Below, one piece after another: positions 16,509-24,177 of a stretch of 41,024 nucleotides of DNA. The notes beneath the pieces are model-generated. The model worked only from the letters and a program-made list of their open reading frames with translations. It had not been told where the DNA came from and ran no database searches. Numbering within the stretch: position 1 is the first letter of the stretch; each line of letters begins with the position of its first letter. Both the position numbers and the translations under genes were made by a program. The DNA is from Anaerolineae bacterium (GTDB lineage Bacteria; Chloroflexota; Anaerolineae; Aggregatilineales; Phototrophicaceae): positions 1-41,024 of the forward strand of contig JALHOR010000043.1 in NCBI GenBank assembly GCA_022842885.1, in the 5' to 3' direction.

Positions 16509-19011
16509 TTCGCGCCGTAATTTGCTCATTTGGACGCTGTTCTGTTGCATAGCAGGCGGCGTTTTTTGCGTTTATGTGCTGGTGAGTCTTGCCGCCGGGC
16601 AGGGCAATTTACTCATGCCGCTAGATGATGTGTATATTCATTTTCAATATGCGCGGCAGTTGGCATTCGGGCAGCCCTATGTTTATAACCCCGGTCAACC
16701 GCCCACTTCGGGCGCGACCAGTTTTTTGTATCCCTTTATTTTGGCATTGGGGTATCTCATTGGTTTTCAGGGGCTAAATCTGGGATTATGGGCGATGCTG
16801 GTGGGGGCAGGGGCGCTGTTAGCCTCCATGCTGGCAATTTATCGCTTATGTCGCATCGTAGATGCTCCACAGTGGTTAAGCGTATTTTTTGCGGTGCTTT
16901 TTGCCGCGAATGGGGCGACGGCTTGGCACTACATGAGTGGCATGGAAACCGGACTCCTTTGCTGTTTCATGTTGTGGACGCTCTATACTGTCATCCAAAA
17001 ACAGCGGCGTGAGTTTGTAATTGCAGCGACTTTGCTCGCACTCATTCGCCCGGAAGGCAGCCTGATGGCGGTGCTTGCCGCTGGCGTGATGATACTACAA
17101 AGCGGCTTGCAGTTACGGGCGCGATATATCACGCCCCTACAATGGCGACAACACACTATTCTGCTCATCATTCCGATTTTGGCACTTGGCTTGCAACCGC
17201 TGGTGAACTGGTTGATTACAGGGTCGGTGGTAGCATCGGGCAATCAATCCAAATCTATTTTGGGCATGGTGCCATTCATCCCGGACGTGGTGCTAGACCG
17301 CATTTGGACGAATTTTACACGCTTATGGGCAGAGTTTTTCAACGGCAGTCAGGGTGACATCCTGTATCTGCCGCTGCTATTGGGTATTTTGCCCTTGTTT
17401 GCCCTTGTGTGGTCGCTGCTCAAAAAGCCGTATCGCACGCTTGGCGTGTTGATTATCCTGTGGATGTTGGCAGTTTCGGCGGCGGTTTCAACGTTGGATA
17501 CAGCATTCTGGCATTTTAAACGTTATCAAATACCGCTGATGGCATTAGCTTTTCCGTTAGTTGGCTGGTTATTGGCGTGGAGTTGGTCGGCATTAAAAAT
17601 GAGTCGGCGGCGCTATAGCTTGGCATTGTTATTTTGTGTGATTTTTATGCTGATGATTCCAACTTCTTTTCAGCAGTTTCTATCATTTTATGCGCTGAAT
17701 GTGCATTATGTGTATCAGCAACCGTATCAGATGGCACGCTGGTTACAGGACAATACCCCCGAAGATGCGACAATTGCCGTGCATGATACGGGTATGATGC
17801 GCTATATGGGTGGGCGCACAACGTTGGATATTGTGGGGTTGACAACCCCCAACGCCGCTGACTATTGGCGCAACGGTCCCGGTTCTACGGCTGAATTTAT
17901 CATGCGCGAACAGCCCGATTATATTGCATCGTATGGGCGTGGGCATGGTTATGGATTGGTCTTGCTAGCAAATACCCGTTTATATGGTGAACCACTGGCA
18001 GCATTTCCAGTGACTTTACAGCAAACCTATAATGTTGCACTCGCGGCGGATTTTCAAGGGATTTACCAGCCGGATTATGCGCCGCAGCAATTTCGTGAAC
18101 AAGCTCTGCAAACGACGATTCAAGATTATTTAACAGATTTTCGACTTGTGGATAGCATCAATGTTGGGGATGTTCTATCTGAAAAAGAGCATCAGTATAG
18201 TTGGTCAAATGAACGTGCGCCGGAAGGTTTTCCGACGGACGTTTTAGAGGCAACTTATTTGGATTGCCGCGACAATTGTTTGCTGCGCGATGGTGGGCGA
18301 CGCATCAATGGTGAAGAAAGTTTTACGATAACTGTCACGCCCGGCGAAGATGTATTGCTTATTACACGGGTGAATCCCATGAATCGGGTGGAATATAATG
18401 TTTATGCCAATGAACAATTTGTAGGGACGCGCTTTGTGCCGCAAGAACGCGGACGCTGGCTAGAAGTGCCAACCTTGATTCCGGCAACCATGATTAAAGC
18501 GACCGAACTGACGATTCGTATCAAAATGAACAGCAGCGAAGGCGATTATTTGCCGTATTATCACCTGATTTATCAGGGGCGTTATCAGCCGAACCTGCCG
18601 GAAGCGCCTATCTTAGTGACGTTTCAGGATGGGGCGATGGCACTCACCCGGCTTTCATCGGAAATTCAGGGGCAACAGCTTATCATTAACCTAACATGGG
18701 TCACATCGTCAGGCGCTCGTGGTGACTATAAAATTTTCGCGCATCTTTACCCAGATTTGACCCGTAATTTTGTCGCGCAAGCTGATGTCCGCCCCGGCAA
18801 TAATGCCTTGCCGCCCGGAAACTGGTTGCCGGGGACACTGCACGATACAATAGTCATCAATTTGGCAGATGTGTCGCCGGGACGTTATGTGCCTGCCATC
18901 GGATTATATGACCCGGTTACGTTTGAGCGTTTGGCTGCGGTGAGTTTGAATGACAGAATTATCGCGCATTCCGATGGGCGCATTACTTGGAGTGAGGTTC
19001 TAGTTCCGTGA
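16486..19011 (+). CDS. Large membrane glycosyltransferase-like protein (GT-C fold)
   Basis: The protein has about 841 residues. The first ~430 hold about ten hydrophobic helices. The first outer loop carries PLDDVYIHFQYARQLAFG followed by a GQPYVYNPG stretch, the DD-x-YI-x-x-x-YA signature of polyprenyl-phosphate-sugar-dependent GT-C enzymes. MSGMETGL and LIRPEG are also typical of these. The rest is a large soluble, presumably outer-face region with beta-sandwich character near the C terminus. The start may be ATG 16486 or 16492, both inside the upstream gene. It overlaps xdhC by 4 nt (GTGA). A 24-bp palindromic repeat (17117-17140) is read in frame as part of RARYITPLQ. The acceptor is unknown. 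Confidence 0.82.
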   Translation: MLMNPPTDSRRNLLIWTLFCCIAGGVFCVYVLVSLAAGQGNLLMPLDDVYIHFQYARQLAFGQPYVYNPGQPPTSGATSFLYPFILALGYLIGFQGLNLGLWAMLVGAGALLASMLAIYRLCRIVDAPQWLSVFFAVLFAANGATAWHYMSGMETGLLCCFMLWTLYTVIQKQRREFVIAATLLALIRPEGSLMAVLAAGVMILQSGLQLRARYITPLQWRQHTILLIIPILALGLQPLVNWLITGSVVASGNQSKSILGMVPFIPDVVLDRIWTNFTRLWAEFFNGSQGDILYLPLLLGILPLFALVWSLLKKPYRTLGVLIILWMLAVSAAVSTLDTAFWHFKRYQIPLMALAFPLVGWLLAWSWSALKMSRRRYSLALLFCVIFMLMIPTSFQQFLSFYALNVHYVYQQPYQMARWLQDNTPEDATIAVHDTGMMRYMGGRTTLDIVGLTTPNAADYWRNGPGSTAEFIMREQPDYIASYGRGHGYGLVLLANTRLYGEPLAAFPVTLQQTYNVALAADFQGIYQPDYAPQQFREQALQTTIQDYLTDFRLVDSINVGDVLSEKEHQYSWSNERAPEGFPTDVLEATYLDCRDNCLLRDGGRRINGEESFTITVTPGEDVLLITRVNPMNRVEYNVYANEQFVGTRFVPQERGRWLEVPTLIPATMIKATELTIRIKMNSSEGDYLPYYHLIYQGRYQPNLPEAPILVTFQDGAMALTRLSSEIQGQQLIINLTWVTSSGARGDYKIFAHLYPDLTRNFVAQADVRPGNNALPPGNWLPGTLHDTIVINLADVSPGRYVPAIGLYDPVTFERLAAVSLNDRIIAHSDGRITWSEVLVP
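17117..17140 (+). repeat. Short palindromic repeat copy inside a coding sequence
   Basis: The core reads GGGCGCGATATATCACGCCC followed by CTAC. The reverse complement of 40918-40941 matches it apart from one substitution (A/G) and one C shifted between arms. The element is nearly self-complementary. It lies in frame in the membrane glycosyltransferase gene, in a cytoplasmic-looking basic loop between hydrophobic helices, where it encodes about eight residues. Confidence 0.6.
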
Positions 19012-19835
19012 TTGCCGATGACCATCTTGAAGTGTATGAGGCGCTGTTGCAAATACAGCAAAAAGGCATTCCAGCGGCTTTAGCCACTGTGATTGAAACC
19101 GCTGGTTCTATGCCGCGCCACGCCGGAAGCAAAATGCTTGTGTATGCCGATGGGCGCAGCGTGGGAACGGTCGGCGGCGGTGCAATGGAGGCGTTGGTGA
19201 TTAAAGCGGCTTTGGCAAGTTTAACGGATGGTCAAACGCGCATTGAAACGTATACGTTGAATAATTTGGAAGATGGCGACCCCGGCATTTGTGGCGGTAC
19301 CGCCCGCATTTTTATCGAGCCGATTGGCGCAGCACCCGTGTTGTTGGTGATTGGCGGTGGGCATGTGGGCAAGGCACTGGCAGAATTAGGTAAATGGATG
19401 GGGTATCGGGTCATTTTGAACGATGATAGACCCGAATTTGCCAATGAATCGTATTTGTCGGGTATGGATGAGTATGTGGTGTGCAAGCCGGCGGAGGTCA
19501 TCAATACGATTAACATCACTTCCCAAACTTATATCGCTGCTGTGACGCGCGGCTTGCCAGTAGATGTGCATTTGCTGCCTGCTTTGTTAGCCACGAATGC
19601 CCCTTATATCGGGTTGATTGGCAGTCGCCGCCGTTGGGCGCTTACCATGAAGGCATTGCAAGAGCAGCATGGCATTGCCAAAGAGCAGCTTGCCCGCATT
19701 CATGCGCCAATTGGGTTAGAATTAGAAGCAGAAACTCCTAAAGAAATTGCGCTGAGTATTCTTGCCGAAATGACAATGTTGCGGCGCGGTGGTACTGGAA
19801 AACCGATGCAGTGGCACACTGATGATGATTCTTAA
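19008..19835 (+). CDS. xdhC: XdhC/CoxI-family molybdenum cofactor accessory protein
   Basis: XdhC-type proteins bind molybdenum cofactor, help sulfurate it and insert it into xanthine dehydrogenase-like enzymes. The 275-residue protein has the XdhC N domain (ATVIETAGSMPRHAGSKMLV, about 26-45; a GTVGGGAMEA segment; CGGTARIFIEPI at about 95-106) and a Rossmann C domain (VIGGGHVGKALAELG at about 114-128, then GLIGSRRRW). The GTG start overlaps the stop of the membrane glycosyltransferase (GTGA). It is the first gene of the molybdenum hydroxylase locus. Confidence 0.92.
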   Translation: MIADDHLEVYEALLQIQQKGIPAALATVIETAGSMPRHAGSKMLVYADGRSVGTVGGGAMEALVIKAALASLTDGQTRIETYTLNNLEDGDPGICGGTARIFIEPIGAAPVLLVIGGGHVGKALAELGKWMGYRVILNDDRPEFANESYLSGMDEYVVCKPAEVINTINITSQTYIAAVTRGLPVDVHLLPALLATNAPYIGLIGSRRRWALTMKALQEQHGIAKEQLARIHAPIGLELEAETPKEIALSILAEMTMLRRGGTGKPMQWHTDDDS

Positions 19836-19860
19836 AATAAGTTTTTGATGGTGTCTTTAC

Positions 19861-20472
19861 GTGAAACTTTTATGTGTGAGTGATACAACGATGCAGCCGC
19901 TGGAAAATGCCGCCAATCTCCGGCGGCGCTATCATGATATTGATGCTCTGGTGAGTTGTGGTGATATGCCCGCCGCTTATCTGGATTTTATTGCCACGAT
20001 TCTGGGCAAACCTTTGTTATATGTGCGTGGCAATCACGATGAGATGTATGACCAAACGCCGCCCGGCGGTACCGATCTTCATAACCGAATTTATGAATTT
20101 AATGGGCTGACATTTGCCGGCTTAGAAGGCTCGATTGATTATAACAATGGCAGTATTCAATATACCCAAACCGAGATGCATCTGTTGGCGCTCAAATTGG
20201 CGGTCAAAATTCGTTACTATCGCATGACCACCGGGCGCGGTATAGATATTTTTGTGGTGCATTCACCCGCCCGCGATATTCATGATGGCGAAGATTTTCC
20301 GCATCGCGGGTTTGATGCTTTTTTGCGCTTTATGAAATGGACGAAACCGCGTTATATGCTGCATGGACATGTGCATACTTGGGATAGGCGCAAAACGGTT
20401 CGTACCGAATATCATCAGACATGTATTTTGAACATCAATCCCTATACCGTCTTGGAAATTGACCCACTTTAA
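19861..20472 (+). CDS. Calcineurin-like metallophosphoesterase
   Basis: This 203-residue protein has most motifs of the calcineurin-like phosphoesterase fold: VSD at 6-8, SCGD (32-35), GNHDE (57-61), VVHSPA (132-137) and HGHVH (168-172). The first motif lacks the usual His (SDTT instead of DxH). This fits the MPPED2/COG2129-like branch that begins VSDxVD, so it is probably a family trait and not damage. The start is GTG, 25 nt after xdhC, with a weak Shine-Dalgarno sequence. Its place between xdhC and the FAD-FeS subunit suggests co-transcription. The substrate is not evident; nucleotides or phosphodiesters are possible. Confidence 0.83.
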   Translation: MKLLCVSDTTMQPLENAANLRRRYHDIDALVSCGDMPAAYLDFIATILGKPLLYVRGNHDEMYDQTPPGGTDLHNRIYEFNGLTFAGLEGSIDYNNGSIQYTQTEMHLLALKLAVKIRYYRMTTGRGIDIFVVHSPARDIHDGEDFPHRGFDAFLRFMKWTKPRYMLHGHVHTWDRRKTVRTEYHQTCILNINPYTVLEIDPL

Positions 20473-20499
20473 ACTACTCATAAGGATTATCGTGAGACG

Positions 20500-21930
20500 A
20501 TGTGGCAAACGTATCATAGTGTGAATAGTGTCGCAGATGCCTTGGAATTGTTGAATGACTATGGCGACAAAGCGCGGATTATCGCGGGCGGCACGGATAT
20601 TCTGATTGAATTGGAACGGCAGCAGCGCCCCCATGTGAGCGTGTTGATTGATATTACCCGCGTGCCGGGCTTAGATGCAATTACCCGGCATGGCGAAACC
20701 ATTCGTTTAGGCGCATTGGTGAATCACAATCATGTAGTGGGCAGCCGCTTAATCGTAGACCGGGCGCTGCCCTTGGCGCAAGCCTCTTGGGAAGTGGGCG
20801 CACCGCAAATCCGTAATCGGGCAACCATCGCTGGAAATATCATTACTGGTTCTGCTGCCAATGATACGATTACCCCGTTGATGGCATTGGGCGCAGAAGT
20901 TACCTTGGCATCATTGGAGGGTGAACGCACCATTGCCCTAAAAGATTTTTATACGGGCTTGCGCCGAACTGTGATGCGCCCCAACGAGATGTTGACGGCG
21001 ATTTCGTTTCCGGCATTGGCGCAGAATGAAAAAGGTGTTTTTCTAAAATTAGGGCTGCGCCGCGCCCAAGCCATTTCAGTCGTGAATGTCACCGTGATTT
21101 TGACGATGGCGGGTGATAGTGTGTCGCGGGCAGTCATTACATTAGGTAGTGTTGCCCCAACAATTATTCGCACACCCGTTGCTGAACAGGCATTGGTTGG
21201 GCGCACGCTAACGCCAGAAACTATTTCCGAAGTGGCACGGCTAGCCGCGGCGACACCCGCGCCGATTGATGATGTTCGCAGCACTGCCGAATATCGTACC
21301 GAGATGGTCAAAGTCTTGGTAGCGCGAGCATTGCGGGCATTGGCGGCGGATACCCAAGCCACAGCTTATCCGCAAAATCCGGCGATGTTATGGGGCGAAA
21401 ATCAAGCGATTGTGAATGGCAATGCCTTAACGCAACCCACCACCCATGATTCTCAAACGCCGATTGTAACGACCATTAATGGCAAATCCTATACGCTGGC
21501 TAGTGGGCAGGATAAAACGTTGCTGCGCTGGTTGCGTGACGATGCCAAACTGCCCGGCACGAAAGAAGGCTGTGCCGAAGGCGAATGTGGCGCTTGCACG
21601 GTTTTTCTGGATGATGTGGCGGTGATGGCGTGTATGGTGCCAGCACCCCGCGCTCATGGGGCAAATATCGTCACGGTAGAGGGCTTGCAGGATGCAAAGC
21701 AGTTGCACCCTATTCAAGAAGCATTTATCGCAACGGGGGCGGTGCAATGTGGGTACTGCACCCCCGGCTTTTTGATGTCCGGCGCAAAATTATTAACCGA
21801 ACATCCGCAGCCCAGTTTGGAACAAATTCAGCAGAGCATCAGTGGTAATTTGTGCCGCTGTACAGGATACTATAAGATAGTGCAAGCATTTATAGAAGCC
21901 AGTCATAAACCGGATAATAAGGAGTTATAA
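20500..21930 (+). CDS. Molybdenum hydroxylase FAD and [2Fe-2S] subunit fusion
   Basis: This 476-residue protein fuses a CoxM/XdhB-type FAD domain (about 1-285: AGGTDILIEL, GALVNHN, QIRNRATIAGNII) to a CoxS/XdhC-type iron-sulfur domain (about 320-470). The plant-ferredoxin cluster ligands are C358, C363, C366 and C378. The proximal cluster ligands are C417, C420, C452 and C454 (QCGYCTPG and CRCTGY). It passes electrons from the molybdenum site to FAD. The order FAD then FeS is the reverse of the usual XDH/XdhA order. It pairs with the molybdopterin subunit at 24178, two genes downstream. Substrate class is probably a purine such as xanthine or hypoxanthine. Confidence 0.92.
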   Translation: MWQTYHSVNSVADALELLNDYGDKARIIAGGTDILIELERQQRPHVSVLIDITRVPGLDAITRHGETIRLGALVNHNHVVGSRLIVDRALPLAQASWEVGAPQIRNRATIAGNIITGSAANDTITPLMALGAEVTLASLEGERTIALKDFYTGLRRTVMRPNEMLTAISFPALAQNEKGVFLKLGLRRAQAISVVNVTVILTMAGDSVSRAVITLGSVAPTIIRTPVAEQALVGRTLTPETISEVARLAAATPAPIDDVRSTAEYRTEMVKVLVARALRALAADTQATAYPQNPAMLWGENQAIVNGNALTQPTTHDSQTPIVTTINGKSYTLASGQDKTLLRWLRDDAKLPGTKEGCAEGECGACTVFLDDVAVMACMVPAPRAHGANIVTVEGLQDAKQLHPIQEAFIATGAVQCGYCTPGFLMSGAKLLTEHPQPSLEQIQQSISGNLCRCTGYYKIVQAFIEASHKPDNKEL

Positions 21931-21932
21931 CG

Positions 21933-22295
21933 ATGGACGAGAGAGAAAAAACCAATTGGGGGCGTGTGTTGACACCCGTCATCGGGTTAGCAGTCTTGGT
22001 TATCTGTATAGGAATTGGATTAGCGTTAGCGGGACCGGCATTTGCCGAATTAAAAGTCCGTATTCCAACCCTGCCGCGTGACGAGAATTTCCGATTTGTT
22101 ATTGCTGGTGGCATTAGTTTAGTGCTGCTGCTGGTAGCTGGCATGTTATATGCGGTGGTCGCGCCCAAACCGGAACAAACCGTCAGCGAAGCGGTGTTAG
22201 ATAAAGAAAAGAAAGAACGACTGGCAGAAGAATTGCGGATGAAAAAGATGAAGCGTGATATGAAAAACAAAATGCGCCAGCGCAACCGCGAATAA
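21933..22295 (+). CDS. Small membrane protein with two TM segments
   Basis: This 120-residue protein has two hydrophobic helices (about 12-34 and 57-78) separated by a short polar loop, and a strongly basic, coiled-coil-like C-terminal tail (KEKKERLAEELRMKKMKR and onward). It begins two bases after the FAD-FeS gene, with AAGGAG ten bases before the ATG, so it is a genuine member of the hydroxylase operon. The basic tail should lie in the cytoplasm and could anchor or recruit soluble subunits or RNA. I do not recognise the family. Confidence 0.75.
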   Translation: MDEREKTNWGRVLTPVIGLAVLVICIGIGLALAGPAFAELKVRIPTLPRDENFRFVIAGGISLVLLLVAGMLYAVVAPKPEQTVSEAVLDKEKKERLAEELRMKKMKRDMKNKMRQRNRE

Positions 22296-22332
22296 TGGGT
22301 TTGAAAAATAACCATACTCAGAAAGGATAAAC

Positions 22333-22361
22333 AGCGACTGACCTCATTTATGGCAGTCGCT
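22333..22361 (+). terminator. Hairpin between the two halves of the hydroxylase locus
   Basis: AGCGACTG (22333-22340) pairs with CAGTCGCT (22354-22361), and CC/GG adds two more pairs past a bulged A, leaving a loop of about eight bases. Only TTT follows, so as an intrinsic terminator it is weak. It could instead be an attenuator or RNA-processing site ahead of the gene at 22372. Confidence 0.35.
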
Positions 22362-22371
22362 TTGATAAATT

Positions 22372-24126
22372 ATGGAACGGGCTGTCCCACGTACTGGCGG
22401 TGAAGAAATTCATTTATATATGCGGACGTACTATTCATTGTTGCGTTCCAGCGGCATGTTCCAGATTGAGACGCTCATTGAGAGTCATGTGGCGATGGGG
22501 TCATCGCTGCATGTAGGCGCAGCCGAGACCACACCGGATATTTCGGCATTGATTTATTGTTTGCTGCGCTTGCCTGATTGTATGCCGCATGTGCGCCGTA
22601 TTCTGGCAGGGCAAACCGAACAATCCTTTGTGGGGGCTGGTTACAAAGATGTTGATGATTGGGAACGGGTGTACTCACCGGGGCGCCGCCGCCGCCAACA
22701 TTTTGATGGCAATGAAACCCTAGTCGTTTATGTCGTCAGTCGGTCTGACATTGATGATTTGGTGCCACTGCTCACGGCATATCAACTTGAATGGAACAAA
22801 CTGCATTATTTGTTGCAAAATGCCGTCGCCCGCGAGTTTTTAGCCGCACATCAAGAAGGTGAATTGACGCAGGATGACCTGCTGATTTTGGCAAATGTCT
22901 TGCGAATCCCGGTTGAAGATTTAAAACGGTTGCAGATTGTCTGGCAGCCCAATTTTATGAGTACGCTGCGCCAAATTGCCACAGAACGTAAAACGATGAG
23001 TTTAGGGCTAACCTCTGGTTCGCTGGCGGATTATCGGCGGGCTACAGCAGCATGGTGGGAAGAATTACAAGACACAGTAATCCAAGCCTGTGGCATAGAC
23101 CCAGAGCAGCGCCCGTTGTATTTTGTTTCCAGCAATACCCATTCGCTGGTCAATTTGCTCACTGGATTTGCTCATCGCCATGAACTGAGCATCGTGGATT
23201 ATATCCGCGCTCATCATCAGGATTCGCTGCTGGCAGAATATGAAGATATTCGCCGTACTTCTTATAAAAGTTTGGAAAATTTTTTATACTATGTTTTGGG
23301 CAAGTATTTATCGCAAAATCCTGATAATGCCCGGCAAAAATTGAGCAGCGAAGAACAGCATATCGGCATTTATCGCGTGCCGAATAAACATGGTTTTGAA
23401 ATTGAAGCGCAAATTATTGACCTGAGTCGCTTGCGCTTAGATTGGTTTGATACGCGCTTGCTGCACGATTTGGATTTGGCCCCGCTGGCTGATAGCAACG
23501 CGCTGATTCTCAATATTGATTATCCGCTGGGGATGGCAGCTTATGAATTTCTCAGCCGTATTGGGGAGCGCGTGAGCCATATCGCCGGTGTTTATGTCAT
23601 GGGCAAAGCTGCTACGCTCAATGCCCGCATTGGCGATGTGATGCTTCCCAACGTGATTCATGACGAACATTCGCAAAATACGTATCTGTTTGAAAATTGC
23701 TTTTCTGCCGCCGACTTGCGTCCTTATATGACCACTGGCAATGTCTTGGATAATCAAAAAGCAGTCACAGCATTGGGGACATTCCTGCAAAACCCGGTTT
23801 ATATGAGCCTGTTTTACCGCGAAGGCTATACGGATATTGAGATGGAAGGTGGTCCCTATCTATCCGCAGTGTATGAAGCATTTCGCCCGCGCCGCCACCC
23901 CGAAAACGAAATCGTCAATTTATATGGTGTGCCATTTGATATTGGCTTTTTGCACTATGCCTCGGATACACCCATGAAAAAAGGGCAAAATTTGGGGGCA
24001 GGCAGTTTGAATTTCAGTGGGGTTGAACCGACGTATGCGGCGGCAATTGCTATCTTGCGGCGTGTCTTCCAGAAAGAATTAACCCGTTTGCAAACGAAAA
24101 CACCCGAAACGCTGCTGGCGCGTTAG
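22372..24126 (+). CDS. Uncharacterised protein with nucleoside-phosphorylase-like C-terminal half
   Basis: The protein has 584 residues. The N-terminal part (EIHLYMRTYYSLLRSSG at about 12-28, SSLHVGA at 44-50) matches what I recall of a Chloroflexota-type family of unknown function (DUF6909-like). The C-terminal half carries three elements in the order of the PNP/UDP phosphorylase fold: GKAATLNARIGDVMLP (411-426), DIEMEGGPY (488-496; compare the ME motif) and an ASD at 530-532. I infer a nucleoside-binding or phosphorolytic domain, not a proven enzyme. It lies between the FAD-FeS and molybdopterin subunits of a probable purine hydroxylase. The ATG at 22372 has no clear Shine-Dalgarno sequence; 22420 is an alternative. 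Confidence 0.72.
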   Translation: MERAVPRTGGEEIHLYMRTYYSLLRSSGMFQIETLIESHVAMGSSLHVGAAETTPDISALIYCLLRLPDCMPHVRRILAGQTEQSFVGAGYKDVDDWERVYSPGRRRRQHFDGNETLVVYVVSRSDIDDLVPLLTAYQLEWNKLHYLLQNAVAREFLAAHQEGELTQDDLLILANVLRIPVEDLKRLQIVWQPNFMSTLRQIATERKTMSLGLTSGSLADYRRATAAWWEELQDTVIQACGIDPEQRPLYFVSSNTHSLVNLLTGFAHRHELSIVDYIRAHHQDSLLAEYEDIRRTSYKSLENFLYYVLGKYLSQNPDNARQKLSSEEQHIGIYRVPNKHGFEIEAQIIDLSRLRLDWFDTRLLHDLDLAPLADSNALILNIDYPLGMAAYEFLSRIGERVSHIAGVYVMGKAATLNARIGDVMLPNVIHDEHSQNTYLFENCFSAADLRPYMTTGNVLDNQKAVTALGTFLQNPVYMSLFYREGYTDIEMEGGPYLSAVYEAFRPRRHPENEIVNLYGVPFDIGFLHYASDTPMKKGQNLGAGSLNFSGVEPTYAAAIAILRRVFQKELTRLQTKTPETLLAR

Positions 24127-24177
24127 GCGCAGCACAAGCAACATCGCTATATCAAAACACAATCATAGGCAGTTGAG

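Noticed and set aside
19861..19890. Decayed active site in the metallophosphoesterase
   Set aside because: The missing first-motif His is usual for the VSDxVD-type branch of the family, and all other motifs are intact.
20949..21362. Minus-strand open frame of 137 codons opposite the FAD-FeS gene
   Set aside because: It is a mirror of a strongly coding region with an intact, motif-rich protein on the plus strand. It has low-complexity Ala/Ser/Arg composition and no Shine-Dalgarno sequence.
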